Below are positions 42,609 through 51,381 of a stretch of 64,000 nt of DNA, piece by piece. Each line of letters begins with the position of its first letter. Position 1 is the first letter of the stretch. Source of the stretch: Streptomyces cellostaticus (GTDB lineage: Bacteria; Actinomycetota; Actinomycetes; Streptomycetales; Streptomycetaceae); assembly GCF_001513965.1 (NCBI RefSeq), contig NZ_KQ948016.1, forward strand, positions 262,952-326,951, read 5' to 3'. A program made the translations under genes and the position numbers. The notes beneath the pieces are model-generated. The model saw nothing but the letters and a program-made list of their open reading frames with translations. It ran no database searches and was not told where the DNA came from.

Positions 42609-44024
42609 TCATTGCCTTCTCTCGACCAGCGGAGTCAGCTGCATCGCCTGCCTGGGGTGCGGAATCCTGTGCCGCGGGTCCTGAAGTCCGAAGGTGGTGA
42701 AGGCTGTTCGGGTCGGCAACGGGTAAGCCTTCTTCCCCGTGAGGGAGTTGAGGATGGTGGCGCTGCGCCAGGCGGCGAGGCCGAGGTCGGGGGCGCCGAC
42801 GCCGTGGGTGTGCAGCTCGGCGTTCTGGACGTACACCGACCCGGTGACCGAGGGGTCCAGGACCAGCCGGAACTCCTCCTCGATGCGCAGGCGTTCGCCG
42901 CTGTCGCGGCGCAGGTAGGGGTCGAGTCCGGCGAGGATCCGGCCGAGGGGGCGTTCGCGGTAGCCGGTGGCGAGGACGACCGCATCGGTGGTGAGCCGGG
43001 AGCGGCTGCCCTGCTGAACGTGTTCCAGGTGGAGCTCGACCTTGGTGGTGGCGACGCGACCGGCGGTGCGGACGCGGACACCCGGGGTGAGGACGGCGTC
43101 GGGCCAGCCGCCGTGCAGGCTGCGCCGGTACAGCTCGTCGTGGATGGCGGCGAGCGTGCCGGCGTCGATGCCCTTGTGCAGCTGTCCCTGGGCGGCGACG
43201 AGCCGGTCGCGGACGGGTTCGGCGAGGGCGTGGAAGTAGCGGGTGTAGTCGGGGGTGAAGTGCTCCAGGCCGAGCTTGGAGTACTCCATCGGCGCGAACG
43301 CCTCGCTGCGGCCGATCCAGTGCAGCTTCTCGCGGCCGGCGGGGCGGTGGCGCAGCAGGTCGAGGAAGACCTCGGCGCCGGACTGCCCGGAGCCGACGAC
43401 CGTGACGTGGCCGGCGGCGAGCACGGCGGCGCGGTGCTCGAGGTAGTCGGCGGCGTGGACGACCGGGACGCCGGACGCCTCCACCAGGGGCTTGAGGGGG
43501 TCGGGCACGTAGGGTGCGGTGCCGACGCCGAGGACGATGTTGCGGGTGTAGGTGCGGCCCAGGGACTCGGCCTCGCCCTCGGCGCCGAGCTGGGTGAAGT
43601 CGACCTCGAACACGTCGTGTTCGGGGTTCCAGCGGACGGCGTCGACCTGGTGGCCGAAGCGCAGGGCGGGGAGGTTCTGGGAGACCCAGCGGCAGTAGGC
43701 GTCGTACTCGGCGCGAAGGATGTGGAAGCGCTCGGCGAAGTAGAAGGGGAAGAGCCGCTCCCGGTCCCGCAGGTAGTTGAGGAAACTCCAGGGGCTGGTG
43801 GGGTCGGCGAGGGTCACCAGATCGGCGAGGAAGGGCACCTGGACGGTGGCGCCCTCGATGAGCAGGCCCGGGTGCCAGTCGAAGCCGGGGCGCTGTTCGT
43901 AGAAGACGGCATCGAGTTCGGTGAGCGGGTGGGCGAGGGCGGCGAGCGAGAGGTTGCACGGTCCGATGCCGATGCCGACCAGGTCGCGGGGGGAGTCCGG
44001 CTCATGGCGTGGCGGGTTGTTCAT
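42609..44024 (-). CDS. Lysine/ornithine N-hydroxylase (siderophore type)
   Basis: A 471-residue flavin monooxygenase of the IucD/PvdA/DesB group, which N-hydroxylates lysine, ornithine or a diamine in hydroxamate siderophore synthesis. The FAD motif is LVGIGIGPCNLSLAALAHPL, the substrate loop YEQRPGFDWHPGLLIEGATVQVPFLADL, the NADPH motif HVTVVGSGQSGAEVFLDLLR and the C-terminal ATGYRERPL. It overlaps the decarboxylase gene by four bases and follows it, the same decarboxylase-hydroxylase order as desA-desB. The acyltransferase and NIS synthetase that complete such operons are absent from the window. Confidence 0.92.
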   Translation of the reverse strand: MNNPPRHEPDSPRDLVGIGIGPCNLSLAALAHPLTELDAVFYEQRPGFDWHPGLLIEGATVQVPFLADLVTLADPTSPWSFLNYLRDRERLFPFYFAERFHILRAEYDAYCRWVSQNLPALRFGHQVDAVRWNPEHDVFEVDFTQLGAEGEAESLGRTYTRNIVLGVGTAPYVPDPLKPLVEASGVPVVHAADYLEHRAAVLAAGHVTVVGSGQSGAEVFLDLLRHRPAGREKLHWIGRSEAFAPMEYSKLGLEHFTPDYTRYFHALAEPVRDRLVAAQGQLHKGIDAGTLAAIHDELYRRSLHGGWPDAVLTPGVRVRTAGRVATTKVELHLEHVQQGSRSRLTTDAVVLATGYRERPLGRILAGLDPYLRRDSGERLRIEEEFRLVLDPSVTGSVYVQNAELHTHGVGAPDLGLAAWRSATILNSLTGKKAYPLPTRTAFTTFGLQDPRHRIPHPRQAMQLTPLVERRQ

Positions 44025-45394
44025 CTGGGGGTGGTTCCTTCGGGGGTCGTTCCTTCTACGAGCTTGAGCAGCTGGGCCAGTTCGTCCGGCCGGGTGTGCG
44101 GGTTGAGGAGGGTGGCCTTGAGCCAGAGGCGGCCGTCGAGGCGGGCCCGGCCGAGGACGGCCCGGCCCTCGTACAGCAGCCTGCGGCGTATGGCAGCCAC
44201 GGCGTCGTCGTCGGCCTCGACGGGCCTGAAGAGGACCGTGCTGATGACGGGCCGGTCGTAGAGCTCGAAGCCGGGGTGGTCCTGGACGAGGGCGGCGAAC
44301 GCGCGGGCGTGGGCGCAGACCTGGTCGATCAGGGCGCCGAGGCCGCTGCGGCCCAGCGTCTTCAGGGTGACGGCGATCTTGAGGATGTCCGGGCGGCGGG
44401 TGGTGCGCAGGGAGTGGTCGAGCAGGTCGGGCAGCCCGGCTTCGGTGTCGTCGTCGGCGTTGAGGTAGTCGGCGTGGTGGTGGAGGACGGCGAGTTCACG
44501 GGGCCGGGCGACGGCGAGCAGGCCTGCGGCGACCGGCTGCCAGCCGAGTTTGTGCAGGTCGAGGGTGACCGTGTGGGCGGCTTCGAGTCCGGCGAGCTTC
44601 TCGCGGTGCCGGTCGCTGAAGGCGAGGCCCCCGCCGTAGGCGGCGTCGATGTGCAGGCGGGCGCCGTGCGCGGTGCACAGGCCGGCGATCTCGGGGAGCG
44701 GGTCGATGAGGCCGGCGTCGGTGGTGCCGGCGGTGGCGGCGACCAGCAGCGGGCCGGTGAGCGCGGTGAGGGCCTCGTGCAGGGCGGCGGGGTCGAGGAT
44801 GCCGTTCGGGGTGGGGACGACGACCGGGTCGGGCAGGCCGAGCAGCCAGGCGGCGCGCGGCAGGGAGTGGTGGGCGCCCGCCCCGCAGACCAGTTGGACG
44901 CTGCCGCCGTGGGTCTCGCGGGCGAGCAGCAGGGCGAGTTGGTTGGACTCGGTGCCGCCGGTGGTGACCAGGGCGTCGGCGAGGCCGATCTCGTGCGCGA
45001 GGGCACGGGTGACCTCGGCCTCCAGCGCGGAGGCGGCCGGGGCCTGGTCCCAGGAGTCCAGGGACGGGTTGAGGGCGCTCGCGGCGAGGTCGGCGGCGGT
45101 GGCGACGGCGAGCGGCGGGCAGTGCAGGTGGGCCGCGCACAGCGGGTCGGCGGGGTCGGCGGCGCCCTCGGCCAGCGCGTGCACGAGGGCGCGCAGGGCA
45201 TCGGGGTCGCCGTCGTCCGGCAGCACCTCCCCGAGGACGTCGGCGACGCGTGCGGCGACGCTCCGGGGCCCTCCGGCGGGCAACGGTCCGCCGCGGGCCC
45301 GCCCGCCGGCGGCGAGCGCGTCGAGGACGGTGTCCAGGAGCGGACGGAGGGATTCGGGGCCGTCGGGTCCTGAGGCCAGGGGCGGCGTACTCAT
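44021..45394 (-). CDS. PLP-dependent decarboxylase (DesA/diaminobutyrate decarboxylase-like)
   Basis: A 457-residue group II decarboxylase. Key segments: HLHCPPLAVATAADLAASAL, LVTTGGTESNQLALLLAR, LHIDAAYGGGLAFSDRH, TVTLDLHKLGWQPVAAGLLA with the PLP Lys, and the substrate-contact region KATLLNPHTRPDELAQLL. Relatives decarboxylate lysine (DesA, to cadaverine) or 2,4-diaminobutyrate. With the hydroxylase it would give an N-hydroxy diamine. I found no iron-box palindrome upstream. ATG at 45394 was preferred to the upstream frame start at 45433. Confidence 0.9.
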   Translation of the reverse strand: MSTPPLASGPDGPESLRPLLDTVLDALAAGGRARGGPLPAGGPRSVAARVADVLGEVLPDDGDPDALRALVHALAEGAADPADPLCAAHLHCPPLAVATAADLAASALNPSLDSWDQAPAASALEAEVTRALAHEIGLADALVTTGGTESNQLALLLARETHGGSVQLVCGAGAHHSLPRAAWLLGLPDPVVVPTPNGILDPAALHEALTALTGPLLVAATAGTTDAGLIDPLPEIAGLCTAHGARLHIDAAYGGGLAFSDRHREKLAGLEAAHTVTLDLHKLGWQPVAAGLLAVARPRELAVLHHHADYLNADDDTEAGLPDLLDHSLRTTRRPDILKIAVTLKTLGRSGLGALIDQVCAHARAFAALVQDHPGFELYDRPVISTVLFRPVEADDDAVAAIRRRLLYEGRAVLGRARLDGRLWLKATLLNPHTRPDELAQLLKLVEGTTPEGTTPR

Positions 45395-45443
45395 GGGCTC
45401 TCCTCCGGGGCACGGGGGCAAGGGGACGTCCATGCGGTTTCCG

Positions 45444-45560
45444 GCTTGTACGACGGCTTCTGCACGAGTGTTCGACTACGGAGACGGGAGCCTGCGCACG
45501 AGGGGTCGCGTACGAGGGTTTCTGTACGGAGACTTCCAGCTTGTACGAGAAGAGGGTCGC
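45444..45560. repeat. Degenerate repeat between decarboxylase and GNAT genes
   Basis: The motif TTGTACGACGGCTTCTGCAC recurs as CGTACGAGGGTTTCTGTACG about 60 bp later, with partial copies such as GCGCACGAGGGGTCGCGTAC between them and TTGTACGAGAAGAGGGTCGC after. One unit contains the palindromic ends CGTAC/GTACG. No gene is present. Confidence 0.5.
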
Positions 45561-45657
45561 GCGTCCGGAAAGCCCGACGATCAACACCCGAAAGTGGGTA
45601 TTGCCGTGCAGGGAAAACGCGTTGGAACGATGGTTGCTCGCGGCTAACGTCGGTCGG

Positions 45658-46203
45658 ATGGTTGACGCGTGGATGATCGAGGTGCCCGGTGAGCGGGTGG
45701 TGGTGCGTGAGCCCGGTCCCGCGGACGAGGCCCCATTGCTGACGCTGTTCGAGGAGTGCGAGGACTGGTTCGTGGCGGCGACGGGGCTGCCGTCGGGGCC
45801 GGGCGACGTGCAGAGCCTGTTCTACTCGCTGCCAAAGGGCGCGCGCCCCGACGACAAGGTGCTCCTGGTTCTGGAGCGGGACGGCGTGGTCGCGGGCCTG
45901 GTGGAGGCCGTACGGGACCATCCTGAGCCCGGTGCGGTGGCGATGGGCCTGTTCCTGCTGGCGCCCTGGGCGCGGGGCCGGGGCCTCGGCCGCGCCCTGG
46001 CCGAGACCCTGCTGGCCCGGGCCGGTGAGGTGTCCCTGGTCACGGCGACGGTCCCGGCCGGCTGGCACTCCGGTGCGCGCTTCCTGGAGCGGCTCGGTTT
46101 CACCCTGGACACCGCCGCGCCGGCGCCCACGGAGGTGGGCAACCGGCGGGCGGGGCCGCGCGAAGGGGGCGTACGGCGGGCCGAGTTGCGTCCTGGCCGT
46201 TAG
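45658..46203 (+). CDS. GNAT family N-acetyltransferase
   Basis: A 181-residue single-domain acetyltransferase. The acetyl-CoA-binding motif A is AMGLFLLAPWARGRGLGRAL with R-G-x-G-x-G/A; the C-terminal part contains WHSGARFLERLGFTLD typical of GNAT helix and strand. Substrate unknown. It is divergent from the siderophore-type pair, so a DesC-like role is possible but not supported by its sequence, which resembles general GNATs. The ATG at 45658 gives MVDAWMIEVPGERVVVREPG; it is followed directly by the 32-bp tandem repeats. Confidence 0.8.
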   Translation: MVDAWMIEVPGERVVVREPGPADEAPLLTLFEECEDWFVAATGLPSGPGDVQSLFYSLPKGARPDDKVLLVLERDGVVAGLVEAVRDHPEPGAVAMGLFLLAPWARGRGLGRALAETLLARAGEVSLVTATVPAGWHSGARFLERLGFTLDTAAPAPTEVGNRRAGPREGGVRRAELRPGR

Positions 46204-46204
46204 G

Positions 46205-46441
46205 ACCGCGGGCCTGGGCGCGTCGCGGTGGTCAGGGCTGCGGCCCTGGGTCCGGCCCGGTGGGCCGGGCTGCGGTCCTGGGTACGTCCTGGTGGATTGT
46301 CAGGGCTGCTGCGGCCCTGGATGCGGCCCGGTGGGTCGAGCCTGCGGCCCTGGGTGCGTCGCGGTGGTCAGGGCTGCGGCCCTGGATGCGGCCCGGTGGG
46401 TCGGGGCTGCGGCCCTGGATGCGGCCCGGTGGTCAGGGCTG
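46205..46441. repeat. About seven 32-bp tandem repeats
   Basis: The unit is close to CTGCGGCCCTGGATGCGGCC followed by CGGTGGTCAGGG. Copies begin near 46205, 46237, 46269, 46306, 46341, 46374 and 46406, with a partial copy from 46438. Two subtypes alternate (TGCGTCGCGGTGG and ATGCGGCCCGGTGG centres). Read on the minus strand, the terminal copy includes the last codons and TGA stop of the NmrA-like gene. The array fills the space between two convergent genes. Confidence 0.9.
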
Positions 46442-47266
46442 CGGGCGGAAGTCCTCGGCGTGGTCGCGAGCCCACTGGGCGAAGGTGCGGGCGGGGGTGC
46501 CGGTGAGCTTCTCGACCGTGCCGGTGATCTCCGGTGGGACGCCGACGGTTGCTTCGAAGGTCTGCAGCAGCCGGTCGAGCATGGCCTGCGGCACGTGCGG
46601 GAACAGTTCCGGACCCGCCTCCTTCGCCGACACCTCGACGAGCGTCAGCTCCCGGCCGACGGCCCGCCCGATCGCCGCGATCTGCTCGGCGTTGGTGGTC
46701 GCCCCGGGGCCGGTCAGCCGGTGCGCGGCACCCTCGTGGCCGTCGTCGAGCAGGGCGCGCTCGGCGACGGCGGCGATGTCGTCCTCGTGGATGGGCGCGC
46801 TGAGCGCGTCGGCGAAGACACCGCGGACGGCGGTGTTCCGGGCGCGGATCTGCGGCGCCCACTGGAGGGCGTTCGTGGCGAACGCGTTGGGCCGCAGGAA
46901 CGTCCAGGCGAGCCCGCTGTCGCGGACCTGCCGCTCGGCGTCGGCGTGCATGACGTGAATGGGGTGGGTCTCGTCGGCGCCCTCCTGGATGATCCCGCTG
47001 GAGAGCATCACCACGTGCCGCACCCCCTGCTCGCGGGCCGCCTTCAGCAGGGCGGGCGTGCCGGCCTGCGCGTAGAGGAAGAGCTTCGTCGCTCCGGCGA
47101 ACAGGGCGGCGGGCTCGTCCGGATCGAACCGCACCACCTCGGCCTGCTCGGGCAGGGCGAGGCGCCGCGGGTCGCGGGCCAGGGCCCGCACGGGCGCTCC
47201 AGCGGCGAGAAGACGGCCGACAAGGGCACGGCCGACGTTGCCGGTCGCACCGGTCACTGCGATCAC
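46433..47266 (-). CDS. NmrA-like NAD(P)-binding protein
   Basis: A 277-residue atypical short-chain dehydrogenase. IAVTGATGNVGRALVGRLLA is the nucleotide-binding Gly motif; HVVMLSSGIIQEGADETHPI and LAWTFLRPNAFATNALQW are typical of the NmrA/NAD(P)H:quinone oxidoreductase-like group. There is no catalytic Tyr-x3-Lys of classic SDRs in the usual place. Such proteins act as redox sensors or reductases. The start is GTG. The 3' end lies in the tandem repeat array. Confidence 0.85.
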   Translation of the reverse strand: MIAVTGATGNVGRALVGRLLAAGAPVRALARDPRRLALPEQAEVVRFDPDEPAALFAGATKLFLYAQAGTPALLKAAREQGVRHVVMLSSGIIQEGADETHPIHVMHADAERQVRDSGLAWTFLRPNAFATNALQWAPQIRARNTAVRGVFADALSAPIHEDDIAAVAERALLDDGHEGAAHRLTGPGATTNAEQIAAIGRAVGRELTLVEVSAKEAGPELFPHVPQAMLDRLLQTFEATVGVPPEITGTVEKLTGTPARTFAQWARDHAEDFRPQP

Positions 47267-47376
47267 GGATCTGCCTCCGGGGTTCGGGTTGATCGTCCTT
47301 GGCCCAACGAGCCTAGGAAAGACGATCGGCCCGCCGCATCGTCGGCAGGTACCAGCCGTGCCCTACGTCGTCGGTC

Positions 47377-49857
47377 CTACGCCCCGCGCACCCGCAACGC
47401 CCGTGCCAGGTCGTCCAGTTCGTCGACCAGCCTGCGGCGCAGGGCGACGACCGGGCCGGCCTCCCGCAGGCAGGTCTCGCCGAGGGCGAGGTGCTCGGCG
47501 TCGACGGCGTGCTGCGGGAAGGCCCAGCGGCCGGCGGCGACGGCGATGGCCGGGCCGCGGCGGGCGGCGAGCGCGACGACGTCCTTGTAGTAGCGCGGCA
47601 CGTACTCCCGGACCAGGTCGGCCTGTTCGGGCTGCCAGAAGCCCCGCGCGGTGGCCGTGAACAGGTAGTTGGACAGGTCGTCGCCGGTGAACATCGCCTC
47701 CCAGGCCGCGCGCTTGGCCTCGGGGTCGGGCAGGGCGGCACGGCAGGTGGCCGCGCCCTCCTGGCCGGTGGCGGACGGGTCGCGCTCCAGCTCGGCGGCG
47801 ATGGCGGCCTCGTCGGTGGCGCCGAGCACGGCGAGCCGGCCGAGGATGCGCCAGCGCAGCTCGGGGTCCAGCTCGGGCCCGCCGGGCACCGTACCGTCGG
47901 CGAGCCAGGCGGCGATGGTGTCGGGGTGGGCCGCGACGTCGATGAAGTGCCGTACGGCGACCAGGCGCAGGCCGGGGTTGTCGCCGTCCTCGGTGCGGCG
48001 CAGCAGGTCGCGGCAGAGGGAGGTGAGGGTGGCGAGGGCGGCCGGGCGGTCCTCGGGGCACAGGTAGCGGTCGGCGACGTGGGCGGAGGCGAAGGCGAGG
48101 ACGCCCTGGACGAGGGCCAGGTCAGTCTCCAGCGGAAGGTGGGCGCGGGCCGTCTCCAGGTAGGCCGCGGGCGGGAGTTCCCCGTCCCGGACGGCGTCCC
48201 TGAGGGCGTTCCACACGACCGCGCGGGTGAGCGGGTCGGGCAGCCCGGACAGGCCGCTGCGGACCGCCTCGAAGGACTCGCCGTCGAAGCGGACCTTGGC
48301 GTAGGTCAGATCGCCGTCGTTGAGCAGGAGCAGGGCGGGGCGCTTGCCGATGGGCTGCGGGGCGTCCTGCGGGACGTCGATGCCGATGCGTTCGCGCAGG
48401 ACGAGGCGGCCCTCGTCGGTGAGGTCGCGGTCGTACAGGCCGACGCTGACGCGGTGCGGGCGGCTGCCCGCGCGGTCGACGGTCAGGGTGCAGGCGCCGT
48501 CGGCGGACTCCACGCCCGGGGTGAGCGTGTCGACACCGGTGGTGCGCAGCCAGGCGTCGGCCCAGGCGTGCACGTCGCGTTCGGTGGCGGCGGCGAGGGA
48601 GTCGATGAAGTCGGCGAGGGTGGCGTTGGCGAACCTGTGCCGCTGGAAGTGGATGTTGATGCCGGCGAGGAAGTCCTTCTCGCCGAGCCAGGCCACCAGC
48701 TGGCGCAGCGCGGAGGCGCCCTTGGCGTAGGAGATGCCGTCGAAGTTGAGCAGGGCGGCGGCGGTGTCGTCGACGGCCTCGGGGGCGACCGGGTGGGTGG
48801 AGGGGCGCTGGTCGGCGTCGTAGCCCCAGGCCTTGCGGGTGACGCCGAACTCGACCCACGGTTCGGTGAAGCGGGTCGCCTCGAGGGTGGTCTGGTAGCC
48901 CATGTACTCGGCGAAGGACTCGTTCAGCCAGATGTCGTCCCACCACTTGAGGGTGACGAGGTCGCCGAACCACATGTGGGCCATCTCGTGGGCGATGACC
49001 ATGGCGCGGATCTGCCGCTCGGTGTCGGTGACGGCCGAGCGGTAGACGAAGTCGTCCCGGAAGGTGACCAGGCCCGGGTTCTCCATGGCGCCGGCGTTGA
49101 ACTCGGGCACGAACGCCTGGTCGTAGGAGTCGAAGGGGTAGGGCTCCTCGAACTTCTCGTGGTAGCGGTCGAAGCACGCGCGCGTGACCTCGAGGATCTC
49201 CTCGGTGTCGGCGTCGAGGTGGGGGGCGAGGGAGCGGCGGCAGTGGATGCCGAAGGGCAGGCCGCGGTGCTCGGTGCGCACCGAGTGCCAGGGGCCGGCG
49301 GCGACGGCGACGAGATAGGTGGAGATCAGCGGGGTCGGGGCGGCCTGCCAGCGGCCCTGGCCGAGGTGCTCGGTGACACCGTTGGCCAGGACGGTCCAGC
49401 CCTGTGGCGCCGTGACCGTGAGTTCGAAGACGGCCTTCAGGTCGGGCTGGTCGAAGGCGGCGAAGACCCGCTGGACGTCATCCAGGAACAGCTGTGTGTA
49501 GACATACGTCTCGCCGTCGGTGGGGTCGGTGAAGCGGTGCATGCCCTCACCGGTGCGGGAGTAGCGCATGACCGCGTCGACGCGCAGTTCGTGCTCGCCG
49601 GCGGTGAGGTTCTCGAGCGGCAGCCGGTCGTCGCGGAAGGACTCCGGGTCGAGGGGCTGTCCGTCGAGTGTGACGGCGCGCAGTTCGGCGGGCTTCAGCT
49701 CGACGAACGTGTCCCCGTCGGACCGCGCGGTGAACCTGATCACCGTGAGCGAGCCGAAGGTCTCGTCCCCCGTGGTGAGGTCGAGCTCGATGGTGTACCG
49801 GTGAACGTCGAGGAACTGTGCTCGGAGCTGCGCTTCGTCGCGCGTGATGACGGACAT
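47377..49857 (-). CDS. pepN: Aminopeptidase N
   Basis: An 826-residue M1 metallopeptidase. The exopeptidase motif is in FNAGAMENPGLVTFRDDFVY, and the zinc site is VIAHEMAHMWFGDLVTLKWW (HEMAH plus downstream Glu in WLNESFAEYMGY). ERAP1-like C-terminal helices follow. It removes N-terminal amino acids from peptides in the cytoplasm. The frame starts eight codons earlier, but the family begins near SVITRDEAQLRA, so ATG 49857 was chosen. It lies upstream of the NmrA-like gene on the same strand, 110 bp away. Confidence 0.95.
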   Translation of the reverse strand: MSVITRDEAQLRAQFLDVHRYTIELDLTTGDETFGSLTVIRFTARSDGDTFVELKPAELRAVTLDGQPLDPESFRDDRLPLENLTAGEHELRVDAVMRYSRTGEGMHRFTDPTDGETYVYTQLFLDDVQRVFAAFDQPDLKAVFELTVTAPQGWTVLANGVTEHLGQGRWQAAPTPLISTYLVAVAAGPWHSVRTEHRGLPFGIHCRRSLAPHLDADTEEILEVTRACFDRYHEKFEEPYPFDSYDQAFVPEFNAGAMENPGLVTFRDDFVYRSAVTDTERQIRAMVIAHEMAHMWFGDLVTLKWWDDIWLNESFAEYMGYQTTLEATRFTEPWVEFGVTRKAWGYDADQRPSTHPVAPEAVDDTAAALLNFDGISYAKGASALRQLVAWLGEKDFLAGINIHFQRHRFANATLADFIDSLAAATERDVHAWADAWLRTTGVDTLTPGVESADGACTLTVDRAGSRPHRVSVGLYDRDLTDEGRLVLRERIGIDVPQDAPQPIGKRPALLLLNDGDLTYAKVRFDGESFEAVRSGLSGLPDPLTRAVVWNALRDAVRDGELPPAAYLETARAHLPLETDLALVQGVLAFASAHVADRYLCPEDRPAALATLTSLCRDLLRRTEDGDNPGLRLVAVRHFIDVAAHPDTIAAWLADGTVPGGPELDPELRWRILGRLAVLGATDEAAIAAELERDPSATGQEGAATCRAALPDPEAKRAAWEAMFTGDDLSNYLFTATARGFWQPEQADLVREYVPRYYKDVVALAARRGPAIAVAAGRWAFPQHAVDAEHLALGETCLREAGPVVALRRRLVDELDDLARALRVRGA

Positions 49858-49996
49858 GCAGGCCATGCTGCCTGATGGCACCGACAGCGCACAGGGGTGG
49901 TTCGGTACATGGCATATGTCCGGTCCGCGCCCCCTGCCCTCCCTGCCCCGCCGGGCCGGTCCCGTGCCCCCTGCCCGGCCCGCCCGGTGCCGCGGA

Positions 49997-50347
49997 TCAG
50001 CCTTCCGAGGCGGGCTGCCCGTTCGCCGCGTCCTCGGCGATGGACTCGTGGTGCCGGATCACCTCGGCGATGATGAAGTTCAGGAACTTCTCGGCGAAGG
50101 CCGGGTCGAGCCTGGCGTTCTCGGCGAGGCTGCGCAGCCGCTCGATCTGCCGGGCCTCGCGGGCCGGGTCGGCGGGTGGGAGCTGGTGCACCGCCTTGAG
50201 CCGGCCGACCTGCTGGGTGCACTTGAAGCGCTCGGCGAGCATGTGGACGACAGCCGCGTCGATGTTGTCGATGCTCTCGCGCAGCCGCTCCAGCTCCTGG
50301 CGGACCGCGGGGTCGACGTCACCGGTACCGGTGTTGCTGATGGTCAT
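49997..50347 (-). CDS. Chorismate mutase (AroQ type)
   Basis: A 116-residue all-helical chorismate mutase converting chorismate to prephenate for Phe/Tyr synthesis. ELERLRESIDNIDAAVVHML with the catalytic Arg, then ERFKCTQQVGRLKAVHQLPP with the conserved Lys, and REARQIERLRSLAENARLDP with FAEKFLNFIIAEVIRHHE form the AroQ helices. It is monofunctional: no prephenate dehydratase domain is fused. The ATG at 50347 was chosen over an in-frame TTG nine bases earlier. Confidence 0.93.
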   Translation of the reverse strand: MTISNTGTGDVDPAVRQELERLRESIDNIDAAVVHMLAERFKCTQQVGRLKAVHQLPPADPAREARQIERLRSLAENARLDPAFAEKFLNFIIAEVIRHHESIAEDAANGQPASEG

Positions 50348-50403
50348 GAGCGCCAACCCTAAGGGGCGCGGCCCGTCCCGATCATCGGCCGATCAGCATG
50401 CGG

Positions 50404-51282
50404 TCAGCCCAGCAGCATCGGAGGATCGTCCGGATCCGGGATCCGGTCGCTCCAGCCGCCGGGGACACTGCGCCCCTGCTGGGCGCGGAAGCGGACGGGG
50501 GCGAGGCCCACCCGGCGGGTGAACAGGCGCGAGAAGTAGGCGGGGTCGTCGTAGCCGACGCGGCGGGCGACGGCTGCGACGGGCAGTTCGGTGGCGGCGA
50601 GGAGTTCCTTGGCGCGGCCGAGGCGGATGCCGAGGAGGTAGTCCTTGGGGCTGCATCCGGCGGCGCGGCGGACGGCACGGCGCAGCTCGGCGGGGGTCAT
50701 CCCGTGCCGGGCGGCATGGTCGGCGACGCTCATCGGCTTGCAGGCGTCCCGGGCGAGGGCCTGGAGCACCTCGTCGCCGTCGGGGGCGAGGTCGGCGCGG
50801 GCCCGGCGCAGGGCGACCAGGAGCTCGTGGACGGCGGCGGCGGTCTCCACCTCCAGCAGCGGGTTGCCGCGGCGGGCGGCGCGGGCGATGCGGGCGACGA
50901 CCGCGCGGGGTCCGGCCGCGTCCGAGAGCGCGACGACGGGCCGCTCGGGCTCGATGTAGCCGAGCTCGGTGTAGGTCGCGGTGGCGGGCCCGGCGAAGTC
51001 GACGAAACCCTCGTCCCAGCCCGTGTCCGGGTCGGGCCCGTAGTGGTGCGGCACGCCGGGGGTGAGCCACAGCAGCGCGGGCGCGGTGACCGTCGTACAG
51101 CGGCCGTCGGCACCCCGGTACCAGCCGCCGCCCGTGCTGATCACGACGGCCACATGGTGGTCGAGGGTGCGGGGGCCGACCGTGGGCAGCGCGCCGTACT
51201 GGAGGCCGACGCCGAGGCAGACCAGGCCGAGGCGGTGGTGGGCGGGGCCTGGGCTGAAGAACCGCATCCAGGTGTGGTACAT
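50404..51282 (-). CDS. AraC-family regulator
   Basis: A 292-residue regulator with an N-terminal cupin-type sugar-sensing domain (about 1-140) and a C-terminal pair of helix-turn-helix motifs: MSVADHAARHGMTPAELRRA with VRRAAGCSPKDYLLGIRLGR, then LPVAAVARRVGYDDPAYFSR and LFTRRVGLAPVRFRAQ. GGAGGAG stands just before the ATG. It is divergent from the beta-galactosidase gene, with 99 bp between; it very likely controls that gene in response to a galactoside. Confidence 0.9.
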   Translation of the reverse strand: MYHTWMRFFSPGPAHHRLGLVCLGVGLQYGALPTVGPRTLDHHVAVVISTGGGWYRGADGRCTTVTAPALLWLTPGVPHHYGPDPDTGWDEGFVDFAGPATATYTELGYIEPERPVVALSDAAGPRAVVARIARAARRGNPLLEVETAAAVHELLVALRRARADLAPDGDEVLQALARDACKPMSVADHAARHGMTPAELRRAVRRAAGCSPKDYLLGIRLGRAKELLAATELPVAAVARRVGYDDPAYFSRLFTRRVGLAPVRFRAQQGRSVPGGWSDRIPDPDDPPMLLG

Positions 51283-51381
51283 CGGTGCTCCTCCCCGGCA
51301 TCGGCGGCGGCGGACTTTTGTCCAAGCAGCGCCGATCTTCGTCCATGGCGCGGGGCGCCGCCAGGGCCGAGGCTTGGGTGC

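Noticed and set aside
45395..45657. Iron box (DmdR/IdeR type) upstream of the siderophore-type gene pair
   Set aside because: No TTAGGTTAGGCTAACCTAA-like palindrome was found.
45658..46203. GNAT gene as the missing DesC acyltransferase of the siderophore pair
   Set aside because: Divergently transcribed and sequence resembles general small GNATs, not the larger IucB/DesC type.
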